Source: an uncultured Pseudohongiella sp. (GTDB lineage: Bacteria > Pseudomonadota > Gammaproteobacteria > Pseudomonadales > Pseudohongiellaceae). From it: a stretch of 47,973 nucleotides of DNA. The stretch lies in NCBI GenBank assembly GCA_902591495.1, contig CACJAW010000013.1, positions 1 through 47,973 on the forward strand, written 5' to 3'. Below the pieces are notes generated by a model, which did no database searches, had not been told where the DNA came from, and saw only the letters and a list, made by a program, of their open reading frames with translations. The translations under genes were made by a program, and so were the position numbers. Of the stretch, positions 16,426 through 27,583 are shown in pieces; positions within the stretch are counted from its first letter, which is position 1; each line of letters starts with the position of its first letter.

Positions 16426-19254
16426 ATGACAAACTATAAAGAAACACTTAATTTGCCGCATACGCAGTTTCCGATGAAGGCAAATTTATCCCAAAGAGAA
16501 CCTCAAATCTTGAAGAAGTGGCAGGAGATGAATCTCTACCGAAAAATTATACAAAAAAATGCAGGTCAGCCAAGGTTTGTTCTGCATGATGGACCCCCCT
16601 ACGCGAATGGGAATTTGCACTTAGGGCATGCTATCAATAAGTCTCTGAAAGATTTTGTTGTTAAGTCAAAGCAGCTAAATGGTTTTGATGCGGCATATAT
16701 ACCAGGGTGGGATTGTCATGGCTTACCTATCGAACACAATGTGGAAAAGAAAAAGGGTAAGGCTGGGCAAAAGATTAGTCATCGAGAATTTAGAGACGAA
16801 TGTCGGAAGTATGCTAAGAAACAGGTAGAAATTCAAAAGGCGGGATTTGTACGCTTAGGTGTTCTTGGAGATTGGGATAATCCTTATCTGACAATGAACT
16901 ATAAAACGGAAGCAGATATTGTTCGAGCATTAGGGAAAATTGTTTCTAATGGTCATATGGTAAAAGGATACAAGCCGGTTTATTGGAGCGTTGTTGGCGG
17001 CTCTGCTTTGGCGGAGGCAGAAGTTGAGTACCAAGAAAAAGAGTCTTTCGCGATTGATGTGGAATTTAATGTAGCTGAACGTGATAAGTTCTTGGGAGTG
17101 TTTTCGGATCTCGATAGAAAAAAAGTAGCAGACTCTGTCTCTGTCGTCATATGGACAACAACTCCATGGACTTTACCTTCTAATCAAGCCGTTTGTCTTA
17201 GTGCAACTTTAGACTATGCTCTAGTGAAAATCGATAGCGGTGATAAATGCAAAACTATTTTGATAGCCACCGAAATGATTGATGAAGTGATAAGGCGTTA
17301 TGATGTCCAGGAGTACGATGTTCTGGCAGAGATCAAGGGAGCGGCGCTGGAAAATTTTGAGCTTAAACATCCTTTTATTGATAAAAATGTCCCGTTGATT
17401 TTGGGTGAGCACGTCAACACAGAAGCCGGCACCGGAGCTGTGCATACGGCTCCTGATCATGGTCTTGATGATTTCTATGTGGGTCAAAAATATGGGATTG
17501 GCACTCTAAATCTGGTTGATGAAAACGGGATTTTTAGTGAGGATGCTGGTGAATTTGCGGAAGCTCATGTTTATAAAGTTGATGAACAGATAATTGAGAA
17601 ACTAAAAGCGAATAAGAAACTAATAGCGCTCGAGAAAATAACACATAGCTACGCACATTGTTGGCGAACTAAAACACCACTGATTTATAGAGCAACGCCA
17701 CAATGGTTTATTAGCATGACTGAGAAAGATCTTCTTGGTTCCGCTCTAAAAGCAGTCGACCAAATAAAATGGATTCCTGATTGGGGTAAAGCTCGGATAG
17801 AGTTAATGCTTAAAGGAAGTCCAGATTGGTGTATTTCTCGTCAGAGAACCTGGGGCGTGCCTATCACCATTTTTACCCATAAAAAAAATCAAGAATTACA
17901 CCCAAAGACTTCTGAGTTTTTCAAAGAGATTGCTAGACGGATCGAGCAAGACGGTATTGACGCTTGGTTCGACTTGGATCCGAAGGAGTTATTGGGAACT
18001 GATGCTGAGGATTATGAAAAAGTTACAGATACTCTGGATGTTTGGTTTGACTCCGGCGTTACCCATTATTCGGTAGTTGAGAAAAGAGATGAGCTTGATT
18101 TTCCTGCGGACCTTTATCTTGAAGGTTCAGATCAGCATCGCGGATGGTTTTTATCTTCTTTGAAAACGGCAATAGCTATGTATGGACATGCGCCATACAG
18201 AGAGGTTTTAACCCACGGGTTTTTTGTTGATGCCGAAGGGAGGAAAATGTCTAAGTCGTTAGGTAATACAGTCGCGCCTGAAAAAATCTATCAACAATAC
18301 GGTGCAGACGTTTTGCGGCTTTGGGTGGCGGCTACAGACTATCGCGGAGAAATGACAGTATCGGAAGAAATATTTAAGCAAGTGTCTGACTCCTATCGTA
18401 GGATTCGAAATACAGCAAGATTTATGCTTGCTAATTTGAATGGATTTGATCCTGCGAAACACACCATAAGACCGGGTGAAATGTTGGCAATGGACTATTG
18501 GATAGTTCGACGCTGTCAGCTACTGCAAACTGAGTTAATGTCACATTATAACGACTACAATTTCCTTGGCGTATATCAGAAGATCCATAACTTTTGCGTA
18601 GTAGAACTAGGTGGTTTCTATCTGGATGTTATAAAAGATCGTCAATATACATTAAAGTCAGATAGCCTTGCACGAAGGTCAACTCAAACAGCGATGTTTC
18701 ACATTCTTGAGATGTTTAGCCGATTGATTGCGCCGATCATTAGTTTTACTGCAGACGAGATTTGGGAAAACATCCCCGGTGATAGAGCGGATTCGGTGTT
18801 TCTTACAAAATTTTCCGATGCTGTCGAAGATTTACCAGAATTGAGTGAGTTGGATGATCAATACTGGTCAACCTTGATGGAGGTCAGGTCTGCTGTCAAT
18901 AAAGAGTTAGAGGTTAAGAGGTCAGAGAAGGTAATTGGTTCAGGTTTAAGTGCCGAGTTAGAGTTATTCTGTAGCGCAAATTTGATGGCGGACCTTAAGC
19001 GCTTGGAAGAAGAGTTGCGTTTTGTTCTGATTGTATCTAAGGCGTCGGTTTATGACATTGATGACGCAGATTCATCAGCCAAACCAACAGGAATAACTGG
19101 TTTAAAGATTCGCGTTGAGGCTTCTAATTTCGAAAAGTGTGATAGGTGTTGGCATCATCATGTCAGTGTTGGCAAAAACAGTGATCACCCTTTGCTTTGT
19201 GAACGTTGTATTATCAACGTCGAAGGTGACGGCGAAACTCGCAGATTTGCGTAA
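16426..19254 (+). CDS. ileS: Isoleucyl-tRNA synthetase
   Basis: A full-length class I synthetase of 942 residues (Escherichia coli 938). The HIGH motif is HLGH at 65-68, the KMSKS loop is at 607-611, and the editing domain lies between (TTPWTLPSNQA region, GTGAVHTAPDHG). A C-terminal zinc site is formed by CDRCWHHH and CERC near residues 904-930, as in the bacterial short-type enzyme. The usual next gene, lspA, is missing: fkpB begins only 17 bases after the stop. Confidence 0.98.
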   Translation: MTNYKETLNLPHTQFPMKANLSQREPQILKKWQEMNLYRKIIQKNAGQPRFVLHDGPPYANGNLHLGHAINKSLKDFVVKSKQLNGFDAAYIPGWDCHGLPIEHNVEKKKGKAGQKISHREFRDECRKYAKKQVEIQKAGFVRLGVLGDWDNPYLTMNYKTEADIVRALGKIVSNGHMVKGYKPVYWSVVGGSALAEAEVEYQEKESFAIDVEFNVAERDKFLGVFSDLDRKKVADSVSVVIWTTTPWTLPSNQAVCLSATLDYALVKIDSGDKCKTILIATEMIDEVIRRYDVQEYDVLAEIKGAALENFELKHPFIDKNVPLILGEHVNTEAGTGAVHTAPDHGLDDFYVGQKYGIGTLNLVDENGIFSEDAGEFAEAHVYKVDEQIIEKLKANKKLIALEKITHSYAHCWRTKTPLIYRATPQWFISMTEKDLLGSALKAVDQIKWIPDWGKARIELMLKGSPDWCISRQRTWGVPITIFTHKKNQELHPKTSEFFKEIARRIEQDGIDAWFDLDPKELLGTDAEDYEKVTDTLDVWFDSGVTHYSVVEKRDELDFPADLYLEGSDQHRGWFLSSLKTAIAMYGHAPYREVLTHGFFVDAEGRKMSKSLGNTVAPEKIYQQYGADVLRLWVAATDYRGEMTVSEEIFKQVSDSYRRIRNTARFMLANLNGFDPAKHTIRPGEMLAMDYWIVRRCQLLQTELMSHYNDYNFLGVYQKIHNFCVVELGGFYLDVIKDRQYTLKSDSLARRSTQTAMFHILEMFSRLIAPIISFTADEIWENIPGDRADSVFLTKFSDAVEDLPELSELDDQYWSTLMEVRSAVNKELEVKRSEKVIGSGLSAELELFCSANLMADLKRLEEELRFVLIVSKASVYDIDDADSSAKPTGITGLKIRVEASNFEKCDRCWHHHVSVGKNSDHPLLCERCIINVEGDGETRRFA

Positions 19255-19271
19255 GCGTATTTGGTGAAAAA

Positions 19272-19760
19272 GTGGTCGATCTTGGTAAAAAAATAAGTAA
19301 TGGTTCTCGAGTAACCTTACATTTTTCATTGTCACTCGCGGATGAACAAGTGATCGATTCTAACTTTAATAAAGAGCCTGCCAGTTTTAAAATAGGTGAT
19401 GGCAGTCTGTTACCAGAGTTTGAAAACTTGCTTATAGGTGAGCATGAAGGGGCTGTAATTGAGAGTACTTTGCCCCCCCAAAAAGCTTTTGGTGATAAGA
19501 ATCCGGAAAATATTCAGCGTTTTGCCGCTGAAAAATTTACCCATTTGCTTGAAGATGAGGTTCTGCCGACAGAAACAGGAAGTGTCGTAGTTTTTAAAGA
19601 CCCTGCTGGATTTGATCTTCCAGGAGTTGTATCTCAGATATCTAAAGACTTCGTGCTTGTGGATTTTAATCATCCACTATCCGGTAAAGATATTATTTTC
19701 AAAGCACATATTGTTAAAATTGATGACCCGGGTGTTTCACAAATAGAAGTCAAACTCTAA
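19272..19760 (+). CDS. fkpB: FKBP-type peptidyl-prolyl isomerase, SlpA/FkpB-like
   Basis: A 162-residue FKBP with the inserted-in-flap (IF) domain arrangement of SlpA/Fkp[14 protein letters not shown] at the start and [11 protein letters not shown] in the flap are typical. It starts at GTG (19272). It assists folding by prolyl isomerisation in the cytoplasm. In Escherichia coli the order is ribF-ileS-lspA-fkpB-ispH; here it follows ileS directly and is 7 bases from ispH. Confidence 0.9.
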   Translation: MVDLGKKISNGSRVTLHFSLSLADEQVIDSNFNKEPASFKIGDGSLLPEFENLLIGEHEGAVIESTLPPQKAFGDKNPENIQRFAAEKFTHLLEDEVLPTETGSVVVFKDPAGFDLPGVVSQISKDFVLVDFNHPLSGKDIIFKAHIVKIDDPGVSQIEVKL

Positions 19761-19767
19761 AGTTGCT

Positions 19768-20754
19768 ATGACCAACCAAAAATCTCACAAATCTAGCATG
19801 TCAATAAAGTTAGCTAATCCTAGGGGTTTTTGTGCAGGGGTTGACCGGGCGATAGATATAGTAGATCGGGCGCTTGATATTTTTGGTGCGCCTATTTATG
19901 TCCGGCATGAGGTTGTACATAATAAATTTGTGGTGGATAAATTAAGAGGTCGGGGCGCTATATTTGTTGACGAACTATCTGATATTCCCTCAAGAGATGA
20001 TAAAGGAAAGACTCCTGTAGTTATATTTAGTGCTCATGGTGTCGCCAAAGAGGTAAAGGAGGAGGCGATTAAAAGAGGTTTTAAAGTTTTTGATGCAACA
20101 TGCCCTTTGGTCACCAAAGTCCATCTTGAAGTAGCAAAATACAGTCAAGCAGGTAGAGAATGTATTTTGATCGGACATCAGTTCCATCCCGAGGTCGAGG
20201 GAACGATGGGTCAATATGAGACTAGCAATGGCGGGAAAATTTACTTAGTTGAATCAGTAGGTGATGTTCAAACCCTAAAGGTTAAAGACCCTCAACTGCT
20301 TTCTTACGTCACCCAAACCACTTTATCTATGGATGATACGAGCCGAATAATTGACGCACTAAAAGAACGCTTCCCTTTAATTGCAGGGCCACGTAAAAAA
20401 GATATTTGTTATGCAACTCAGAACCGGCAAGACGCAGTGAAACAATTAGCGTTGGAATGTGACTTGCTCCTCGTTGTTGGTTCTCCCAATAGCTCTAACT
20501 CAACTCGCTTAAAAGAGTTAGCGGAGCGCTTGGGTTGTTCGTCATACTTGATCAACAGTGTCGGCGATATCGATCCAAAATGGTTTGATGGTAAATATCA
20601 ATATGGAATTACGGCAGGTGCCTCTGCTCCTGAGATACTAGTGCAGCAAGTAGTGAAGTATCTACAGGAGATTTCCCAAATAAATCCGGAGGAGTTGAGC
20701 GGAGTCGAGGAAAATGTTGTTTTTTCAATGCCAAAAGAATTACGTATGGCTTGA
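19768..20754 (+). CDS. ispH: 4-hydroxy-3-methylbut-2-enyl diphosphate reductase
   Basis: The last enzyme of the MEP isoprenoid pathway, giving IPP and DMAPP with a [4Fe-4S] cluster. The three cluster cysteines are seen in [19 protein letters not shown] and [16 protein letters not shown] and the TAGASAPE block are further family marks. The reading from 19768 gives 328 residues; the ATG at 19798 gives [15 protein letters not shown] and 318 residues, closer to the Escherichia coli length (316), and may be the true start. Neither has a strong ribosome site. It converges with valS, 19 bases between stops. Confidence 0.97.
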   Translation: MTNQKSHKSSMSIKLANPRGFCAGVDRAIDIVDRALDIFGAPIYVRHEVVHNKFVVDKLRGRGAIFVDELSDIPSRDDKGKTPVVIFSAHGVAKEVKEEAIKRGFKVFDATCPLVTKVHLEVAKYSQAGRECILIGHQFHPEVEGTMGQYETSNGGKIYLVESVGDVQTLKVKDPQLLSYVTQTTLSMDDTSRIIDALKERFPLIAGPRKKDICYATQNRQDAVKQLALECDLLLVVGSPNSSNSTRLKELAERLGCSSYLINSVGDIDPKWFDGKYQYGITAGASAPEILVQQVVKYLQEISQINPEELSGVEENVVFSMPKELRMA

Positions 20755-20773
20755 AACGCTTTCCTTAATTGTT

Positions 20774-23560
20774 TTAATGTAGTCCTTCTAAATTTTTTAA
20801 TTGAGCTTCGAAAGATTCGAGTGTGGAACTAATCTGATTTTTCTTTTCCCGTTCTTTAATTACGATTGAGGACGGAGCATTATTTACAAATTTTTCATTA
20901 TTTAGTTTTGTCTCTACTGCTTTTAAACCAGACAGTAGTTTGTTGATCTCTTTCATTAAACGAGATCGTTCTGCGTCAACATCGATTAAACCTTTCAGCG
21001 GGACTAGTATCTCAAGTTCATCGAATCTCTGGGTTGCTGAAGCAGGAGCTTCATGACCATCTTCTAACCAGCTTATATCCTTAAGTTTTGCCAGTTTCTG
21101 TAAGTAGGGTCTGTGGATCTCCATCCTCTCCCTGTCTGTTAGGGATCCGTTACGTAAAAGTATGCTTATACTTTTCGCAGGCGAAATATCCATTTCTCCT
21201 CTTATATTCCTAATTGAAAGAATTACTCCTTTCAACCAATCGATATGCTCTTCCGCCTCCTCATCAATATTTCCCCGGTCATAAGTTGGATATGACTCCA
21301 TCATTATGCTTTGCCCGTTTATGCTAATTAAGGGTGCAATTTTCTGCCAAACCTCTTCAGTTATGAAAGGCATAAATGGGTGGAGTAGACGTAATGTTTT
21401 TTCAAGAATAAAAATAAGTACAAATCTTGTCGCTTGCGCATTTTCAGGATTTTTTTCTTCATCCCAAAGAGTCGGCTTTGATAATTCGACATACCAGTCA
21501 CAATATTCGTTCCAAATAAACTCATACAACTGCTGTGATGCAAGATCGAAGCGGTAACTTTCCATTGCCAAATCTACTTGTTTAATAGCTCGTTCAAAAC
21601 GACTTATTATCCAACGATCTGAAATCGATAGGTTTTTAAAATCTAAAGAGTTTGCTAGCTGCTTTTCTTCGGAATTCATCAGCACATACCGTGCAGCGTT
21701 CCAAATCTTATTGCAGAAATTTCTAAACCCTTCGGTTCTACCAAGATCAAACTTAATATCGCGACCTGTTGATGCTAGTGAGTAAAATGTGAATCGCAGA
21801 GCATCAGTGCCAAAGCCTGCAATGCCATTAGGGAATGACTCGCGAGTATGCCTCTCAATTTTTTGTTTAAGTTGAGGCTGCATTAGATCCGCGGTCCTTT
21901 TTGATGTTAGCGCCTCGAGACTAATTCCGTCTATTAAGTCTATCGGATCCAGGATATTCCCTTTTGACTTCGACATTTTCTGACCGTGTTCATCTCGCAC
22001 TAAACCAGTGATATATACTTTCTTAAAAGGCACCTGTTCTGTGAATTTTAAGGTCATCATTATCATTCTTGCGACCCAAAAAAATATAATGTCAAAGCCG
22101 GTTACCAAAACATTAGTGGGATGGAATCTGTCAAAATAGTCGCGTTTATTAGGCCAACCTAATGTTGAGAAGGTCCATAATGCCGACGAGAACCAGGTGT
22201 CAAGGACGTCCTCGTCTTGAGAAAGGGTTACAGTGTCGTCTAGGTCGTACTTTTTGCGGACTGATGCTTCATCGGCTGCGGCATAAACATTCCCATGTTC
22301 ATCGTGCCAAGCTGGAATTCGATGGCCCCACCATAACTGACGGGATATACACCAGTCTTGGATGTCTCGCATCCATGAAAAGTAAGTGTTTTCCCAATTT
22401 TTTGGCACGAATTCAATATCTCCGTCTTCAACAGCCTTTATTGCAGGCGCTGCTAAGGACTCTATTGCGAGATACCATTGGTGTGTTAAATAAGGCTCAA
22501 TTACAACTCCGCTTCGGTCTCCTCTCGGGATTTTTAACTTATGGGCTTCTATTCTTTCCAGCAAACCTAAGGCTTGTAATTGGTCTACTACACTAGCTCG
22601 CGCCTCGAAGCGGTCCATGCCTCGGTAAGTCTCGGGTGCATTTTCGTTTACGAAAGCATCGTCCGTGAAAATATTGATTATCTCTAAATTATGCCGTTTA
22701 CCCACTTCATAGTCATTGAAGTCATGGGCAGGCGTAATCTTTACGCACCCAGTTCCAAATTCTGGATCAACATACTCGTCAGCAATTATTGGAATTTCTC
22801 TATCACATAGTGGCAGCTCAACAGATTTTCCAATCAAGTGGAGGTATCGCTCGTCATTGGGATGGACCGCCACAGCGGTATCCCCAAGCATGGTCTCAGG
22901 GCGCGTAGTGGCTATCACGATTGAATCTTCTCCCTTAAGAGTCTTCTCGTCATTTGCAAGCGGGTATCGAAAATGCCACAAGGAACCATCTTCTTCTTCC
23001 GAGATTACCTCTAAATCTGATATCGCAGTTCGTAGCTGTGGATCCCAGTTGACTAGTCTGTTGCCTCTGTATATGAGGCCTTCATCAAACAGATCAACAA
23101 ATACTTTTTGGACCACTTCAGATAATTCTTGATCCATCGTGAAACGTTCTCTGGACCAGTCCAAAGAGGATCCCATGCGTCGCAGTTGTTGGGTGATTAT
23201 GCTTCCAGATTCTTCTTTCCAGTTCCAAACTTTCTCTACAAATGCCTCTCTTCCCAATTCCTGTCTGTTAGTTCCTTTTGTATTTAATTGTCTTTCGACA
23301 ACCATTTGGGTTGCGATCCCCGCGTGATCTGTGCCTACTTGCCATAAGGTCTGTTTGCCAAGCATTCTGTGATATCGAATCAAAGCATCCATAATGGCAT
23401 GCTGAAAACCATGCCCCATATGAAGTCTGCCTGTAACATTGGGAGGAGGTATGGCGATGCAATAGGTGTCGCCTTTGCCTTGGGGTTTGAAATATCCGCG
23501 ATCTTCCCAGGTTTTATACCAACGATCTTCTAATTCTTGCGGTTTGTAAGTTTTATCCAT
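20774..23560 (-). CDS. valS: Valyl-tRNA synthetase
   Basis: A complete 928-residue class I synthetase (Escherichia coli 951). It has HMGH in the N-terminal [12 protein letters not shown] block, the editing domain, KMSKSKGN in the middle and the C-terminal coiled-coil arm typical of ValRS (about the last 65 residues, rich in Lys, Glu and Leu). In Escherichia coli the order is pepA-holC-valS; here holC is absent and a 140-base gap with its own -10 element separates pepA from valS. No T-box or other leader riboswitch was seen. Confidence 0.98.
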   Translation of the reverse strand: MDKTYKPQELEDRWYKTWEDRGYFKPQGKGDTYCIAIPPPNVTGRLHMGHGFQHAIMDALIRYHRMLGKQTLWQVGTDHAGIATQMVVERQLNTKGTNRQELGREAFVEKVWNWKEESGSIITQQLRRMGSSLDWSRERFTMDQELSEVVQKVFVDLFDEGLIYRGNRLVNWDPQLRTAISDLEVISEEEDGSLWHFRYPLANDEKTLKGEDSIVIATTRPETMLGDTAVAVHPNDERYLHLIGKSVELPLCDREIPIIADEYVDPEFGTGCVKITPAHDFNDYEVGKRHNLEIINIFTDDAFVNENAPETYRGMDRFEARASVVDQLQALGLLERIEAHKLKIPRGDRSGVVIEPYLTHQWYLAIESLAAPAIKAVEDGDIEFVPKNWENTYFSWMRDIQDWCISRQLWWGHRIPAWHDEHGNVYAAADEASVRKKYDLDDTVTLSQDEDVLDTWFSSALWTFSTLGWPNKRDYFDRFHPTNVLVTGFDIIFFWVARMIMMTLKFTEQVPFKKVYITGLVRDEHGQKMSKSKGNILDPIDLIDGISLEALTSKRTADLMQPQLKQKIERHTRESFPNGIAGFGTDALRFTFYSLASTGRDIKFDLGRTEGFRNFCNKIWNAARYVLMNSEEKQLANSLDFKNLSISDRWIISRFERAIKQVDLAMESYRFDLASQQLYEFIWNEYCDWYVELSKPTLWDEEKNPENAQATRFVLIFILEKTLRLLHPFMPFITEEVWQKIAPLISINGQSIMMESYPTYDRGNIDEEAEEHIDWLKGVILSIRNIRGEMDISPAKSISILLRNGSLTDRERMEIHRPYLQKLAKLKDISWLEDGHEAPASATQRFDELEILVPLKGLIDVDAERSRLMKEINKLLSGLKAVETKLNNEKFVNNAPSSIVIKEREKKNQISSTLESFEAQLKNLEGLH

Positions 23561-23598
23561 TAATCTATTGAACTAAGGCGGCTTGAGACAAATGAGCT

Positions 23599-23604
23599 AG
23601 TATA
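23599..23604 (-). promoter_or_regulatory. Candidate -10 element of valS
   Basis: TATACT on the minus strand, about 40 bases before the valS start. No good -35 hexamer lies 16-18 bases upstream, so this is a weak call. Confidence 0.35.
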
Positions 23605-23700
23605 CAGTAAGGATCAAACTAATTCCTGAATCTCAAATATAATTAATCACTTGCAGTTTTAAGTTTGTTAACTTTAAAAGGAATTTTGGCCCCAGACTCG

Positions 23701-25185
23701 TTATTTTTGTCGGCTGAGATATTCAACAAGCAGAGAGACAGGTCTTCCTGTGGCGCCTTTTTTAGCTCCTGAAAACCAGGCTGAACCAGCTATATCTAGA
23801 TGCGCCCATTTCTGCTTCTCGGTAAATCTTGATAAGAAACAAGCGGCAGTTATTGTGCCGGCTCGTGGTCCACCGATATTCGCTATATCCGCAAAGTTGC
23901 TTTTTAAAAGGTGTTGATATTCATCCCAAAGGGGTAATTGCCAAGCTCTGTCCATAGAAAATTCACCGCACTCGAGAATTGCATCTGCTAGAGATTGGTT
24001 ATTGCTTAACAATGCATTGGCATAGGAGCCAAAAGTTGCCACCGCCGCGCCGGTCAATGTTGCAATATCAATTATTGTTCGCGGTTTGAATCGTTCTACG
24101 TATGTTAGTGCATCGCACAATACTAGTCTTCCCTCTGCATCAGTATTAAGGATTTCCACTGTCTTACCTGACATTGTTGTTACGATATCCCCAGGTTTAG
24201 TTGCCTTACTTCCTGGCATGTTCTCAGCAGCTGCCACCAAACCAACAACATTAATCGGCAGTTTAAGCTCTGCGATGCATCCCATAGTTGCAATAACGCT
24301 TGCAGCTCCGCACATATCGAATTTCATCTCGTCCATTCCGCCGCTAGACTTTAGACTGATCCCGCCGGTGTCAAAGGTAATACCTTTACCAACAATCGCA
24401 TAAGGTTGGCTAGTGGCTTTTGTTCCTTGGTATCGCATTTCAATTAGTTTGGCGTCTTCAGCAGAACCTGCAGACACAGAAAGCAACGAACCCATCCCGA
24501 GTCTAGCCATCTGCTTTTCGCTCAAAACCTTAGTAGAAATTCTTCGATTCTTTGAAGCAAGATCCATGGCTTGTTGAGCCAAATAGGTAGGTGTGCAAAT
24601 ATTTCCAGGTAAATTACCGAGTTCTCTTGCTTGATTTATTGCCTTTCCGACTGATTGACCTCGTTTTAAAGAAGATTCTAGTCCTTTCCTATGACTGCTC
24701 AGCTTGGGAGAAATAGAAACTGCTTTAGTCGACCAAGGTTTCAGTTTTTTGCTTTTTGTCTTATCGTATCGATAGCCAGTAATCTCGACTTCCTGCGATA
24801 TCTGTGTTGCAACCCAATTTCTATCTCTGTCATTTGGTTCACAGCTACCAATTGATAAATGAACTGATGAGGCTTTTAATTTGCCACAAGTCTTAAATAT
24901 TGATTCGATAAATTTTTTGGCAGAATCTGCACAGAACTTCTTTTTATCACCCGCGCCTGCTAAAAGAACCCGTTTGGCGGAGATACCAGTAGGCTGATGT
25001 ACAATTAGTGTCTCTCCCAGATTTCCGCCAATGTCGCCCCCAGATACTAAAACACTGATTAACTTCTTAGTCTTATCATCCAAGATTTTAGCCTCATCAG
25101 ATAACCTACCATTGGCCCAAATTGAGACCACCAAACAATCTGTAACGATCTTGTCGGGAGATCCGCCCTTTACCGAATATCTCAT
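23701..25185 (-). CDS. pepA: Leucyl aminopeptidase (M17)
   Basis: A 494-residue cytosolic hexameric aminopeptidase. The catalytic domain shows the two-zinc-site signature NTDAEGRLVL (about 346-355) and GKGITFDTGGISLKSSGGM (about 267-285) with the metal Lys and Asp. It removes N-terminal residues from peptides; in Escherichia coli PepA also binds DNA at carAB and in Xer recombination. It is divergent from lptF, the usual gammaproteobacterial arrangement. A perfect 10-base palindrome stands in its leader. Confidence 0.97.
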   Translation of the reverse strand: MRYSVKGGSPDKIVTDCLVVSIWANGRLSDEAKILDDKTKKLISVLVSGGDIGGNLGETLIVHQPTGISAKRVLLAGAGDKKKFCADSAKKFIESIFKTCGKLKASSVHLSIGSCEPNDRDRNWVATQISQEVEITGYRYDKTKSKKLKPWSTKAVSISPKLSSHRKGLESSLKRGQSVGKAINQARELGNLPGNICTPTYLAQQAMDLASKNRRISTKVLSEKQMARLGMGSLLSVSAGSAEDAKLIEMRYQGTKATSQPYAIVGKGITFDTGGISLKSSGGMDEMKFDMCGAASVIATMGCIAELKLPINVVGLVAAAENMPGSKATKPGDIVTTMSGKTVEILNTDAEGRLVLCDALTYVERFKPRTIIDIATLTGAAVATFGSYANALLSNNQSLADAILECGEFSMDRAWQLPLWDEYQHLLKSNFADIANIGGPRAGTITAACFLSRFTEKQKWAHLDIAGSAWFSGAKKGATGRPVSLLVEYLSRQK

Positions 25186-25192
25186 AATTTAT

Positions 25193-25202
25193 CTTACGTA
25201 AG
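25193..25202. repeat. Palindrome in the pepA leader
   Basis: CTTACGTAAG is a perfect 10-base palindrome that ends 7 bases before the pepA start codon, in the 197-base divergent region with lptF. It could be an operator overlapping the translation start region or chance. Confidence 0.3.
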
Positions 25203-25382
25203 TCCTCAGTTATGAATTGTTTCGCCGTCATTTAAAAGTGGTTATCCTAAATTTATTCCAACCGTTAAGCAACAGTGGTAAAAATCGATCGTAAACAGAA
25301 AATTAGAAATAGCCGAAGTTCACTGACTTTATTTAAAATATTTTAGTAAACTGCTCACAGTGCAAAAACAGGGTCTAATTCT

Positions 25383-26504
25383 TTGATTATTTTTCGATAT
25401 CTCGGTCAGCAAATTTTACAAGTGACTGCCGCCGTATCACTGATACTTCTCTCGGTTGGTTTGATTAGTCGTTTCATTCAGTATCTTGGTCAAGCAGTTT
25501 CTGGTGAGATAGCTTCGGATGTCCTATTTCTTCTGATGTTTTACCGCTTACCAGATTTCTTTTTAGTAATTGTGCCGTTAGCTTTTCTACTAAGTATTTT
25601 GCTCGTCTATGGAAGAATGAGTGAAGACAACGAAATTGTAATACTTATGAATTCCGGAATTAGTCAAAGGAGATTGTTAGGATTTACTTTATTGATTTCC
25701 ATGATTGTTTTTTTACTCATGGGAATGCTAAGTCTGAGTTTTGCGCCTTGGGGTATAAGAAATGTCGAGCGAATACATTCAAATCAAGAGCAGCTGACTG
25801 AGCTCGATTTGATGACTCCGGGACAATTCCAAACATTTGGTGGAGGGTCTAGAGCAACCTATACTGAGACAATTAGTTCTGATCAAGGTGTTGGGAGGAG
25901 GCTTGAAAATGTGTTTGTTGCGCTGAGTCAGGAGCGAGAGAGCTCAAAGGAAAGGGGCTCAGATGCGTCTGCGCCGCGTATTTTTTTAGCGGAAGTTGCC
26001 AGTCCAGTTTTAGATGAAAAAACAGGCGCTCGCTTAATGCGCATGGAGAATGTGCTTCAGTATGATGGAAATCCTGGCAAGGCAGAATTTTCTATTACTC
26101 AATTTGATGTGCACTCGCTGCTTCTTCCGGAGCCTACAAGGTTTGAGCCAACTCTTGAAGAAGGGTCTACTAGAACTTTAGCGTTGGTGAACTCGGATTC
26201 TTTGAGAGATAAAGCAGAACTTCAATGGCGCGTTTCAATTATGCTTTTGATACCTGTTCTTGTACTCATCGCGGTCCCTTTGAGCAGAGTGCGTCCAAGG
26301 GAAGGGCGGTATGGCAGATTAATTCCAGCGGTTATCCTGTATGCCGCTTATTTTTTCTTATTGCAGTTTGCGCGTGATGCAGTGTCCGATGGTGATTTAG
26401 ATCCAAGAGTAGGACTTTGGCCAGTCCATATGTTTTTCATAATGATTGGAGGAGCATTGTATTATTTTCCTAATTTCGAAATTCGTCGATCTGCAAAGGT
26501 ATAA
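25383..26504 (+). CDS. lptF: LPS export permease LptF
   Basis: A 373-residue inner-membrane subunit of the LptB2FG exporter that extracts lipopolysaccharide. Three helices at each end (about 8-110 and 275-365) enclose a periplasmic jelly-roll domain. The N-terminus MIIFRYL with TAAVSLILL and the MSEDNEIVILMNSGIS coupling-helix region identify LptF. The start is TTG at 25383, fixed by similarity to family N-termini. lptG follows after two bases. Confidence 0.96.
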   Translation: MIIFRYLGQQILQVTAAVSLILLSVGLISRFIQYLGQAVSGEIASDVLFLLMFYRLPDFFLVIVPLAFLLSILLVYGRMSEDNEIVILMNSGISQRRLLGFTLLISMIVFLLMGMLSLSFAPWGIRNVERIHSNQEQLTELDLMTPGQFQTFGGGSRATYTETISSDQGVGRRLENVFVALSQERESSKERGSDASAPRIFLAEVASPVLDEKTGARLMRMENVLQYDGNPGKAEFSITQFDVHSLLLPEPTRFEPTLEEGSTRTLALVNSDSLRDKAELQWRVSIMLLIPVLVLIAVPLSRVRPREGRYGRLIPAVILYAAYFFLLQFARDAVSDGDLDPRVGLWPVHMFFIMIGGALYYFPNFEIRRSAKV

Positions 26505-26506
26505 TT

Positions 26507-27583
26507 GTGATTCTTTTAGATAAATATATTCGGAATACCGTACAAGCTTCGATGTTGGTCGTGGTAAGCATGCTTACAACCCTTGATGTTATCTTCAGCA
26601 TGCTTGATCAAATGGCAGATACTGATGAGTATTTCAGTATTCAAAATGCTGTTACCTTTGTGTTACTAACAACTCCCACGACCGTTTACGAAATGTTACC
26701 GTTTGCGGCACTTGGTGGAGCATTAATTGGTTTGGGTATTATTTCTTCGAATAATGAACTTGTGGTAATGCGATCTGCAGGCATCAGTGTTTACCGTATA
26801 GTTTTCTCTATTTTAAAACCCACCTTCTTTATTATGCTGCTTAGCTTATTTCTGGGCGAATTTATTTCTCCGCCTCTTGAGCAGTATGCGCAAAGTAATA
26901 AAGCTATCCAAAAAAGTGGCGTCTCAGCGATAAGCCCTGAGCAAGGTGTTTGGCAAAAAATTGACAATGAATTCATTCACATCAATGCCATTGCGGCTGG
27001 GGGCCGTGAGTTATATGGAATTAGTCGGTATGTTATCGATGAAAATAGGCAAGTAACACTGACAAGTTTCTCAGAATCTGCCAGTTATATTGAATTAGAC
27101 GATGGCTCCTATTGGGAATTACAAGACGTTCAAGAGAGCATTTTTGGCGGATCAGAGATAACGTCTCAGGAATATTTGAGTCAAAATTGGCTCATATCTC
27201 TATCTCCCGAATTACTCGGTGTATTATTAGTTGACCCAGATGAACATTCCATCTCAGGGTTATATAGTTTTGCAGGATACTTTGAAGATCAAGGGTTAGA
27301 TGGTGATGTGTACCTCATGGCTTTTTGGAAGAAATTGCTACAACCACTTTCTACTTTGTTCTTGGTTATTCTCGCAAGTTCAGTTGTTTTTGGTCACTTA
27401 AGGCAAGTTTCAATTGGATCGCGAGTAGTTTACTCAATCGGAATAGCTTTAATATTCACAATATCTCAGCGTATATTGGAGCCTGCGAGCCTACTTTATG
27501 GTTTTAGCCCGCTGCTGGCTGTTATGACTCCGATAATCATTTGTGGTGCTCTTGGAATTTATATTCTTAAACTCGTGCGTTAA
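26507..27583 (+). CDS. lptG: LPS export permease LptG
   Basis: The 358-residue partner of LptF with the same layout of three helices, periplasmic domain and three helices. ILLDKYIRNTV at the N-terminus and SSNNELVVMRSAGISVYRI (coupling region) are typical. Start is GTG, two bases after lptF, so translation is likely coupled. lptB, lptC and lptA are not in this window. An RDD-family gene converges on it 80 bases away. Confidence 0.96.
   Translation: MILLDKYIRNTVQASMLVVVSMLTTLDVIFSMLDQMADTDEYFSIQNAVTFVLLTTPTTVYEMLPFAALGGALIGLGIISSNNELVVMRSAGISVYRIVFSILKPTFFIMLLSLFLGEFISPPLEQYAQSNKAIQKSGVSAISPEQGVWQKIDNEFIHINAIAAGGRELYGISRYVIDENRQVTLTSFSESASYIELDDGSYWELQDVQESIFGGSEITSQEYLSQNWLISLSPELLGVLLVDPDEHSISGLYSFAGYFEDQGLDGDVYLMAFWKKLLQPLSTLFLVILASSVVFGHLRQVSIGSRVVYSIGIALIFTISQRILEPASLLYGFSPLLAVMTPIIICGALGIYILKLVR

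Noticed and set aside
22162-23132. Two plus-strand open frames (144 and 138 codons) inside valS
   Set aside because: valS is complete on the minus strand with all motifs; these are antisense shadows with no ribosome site.
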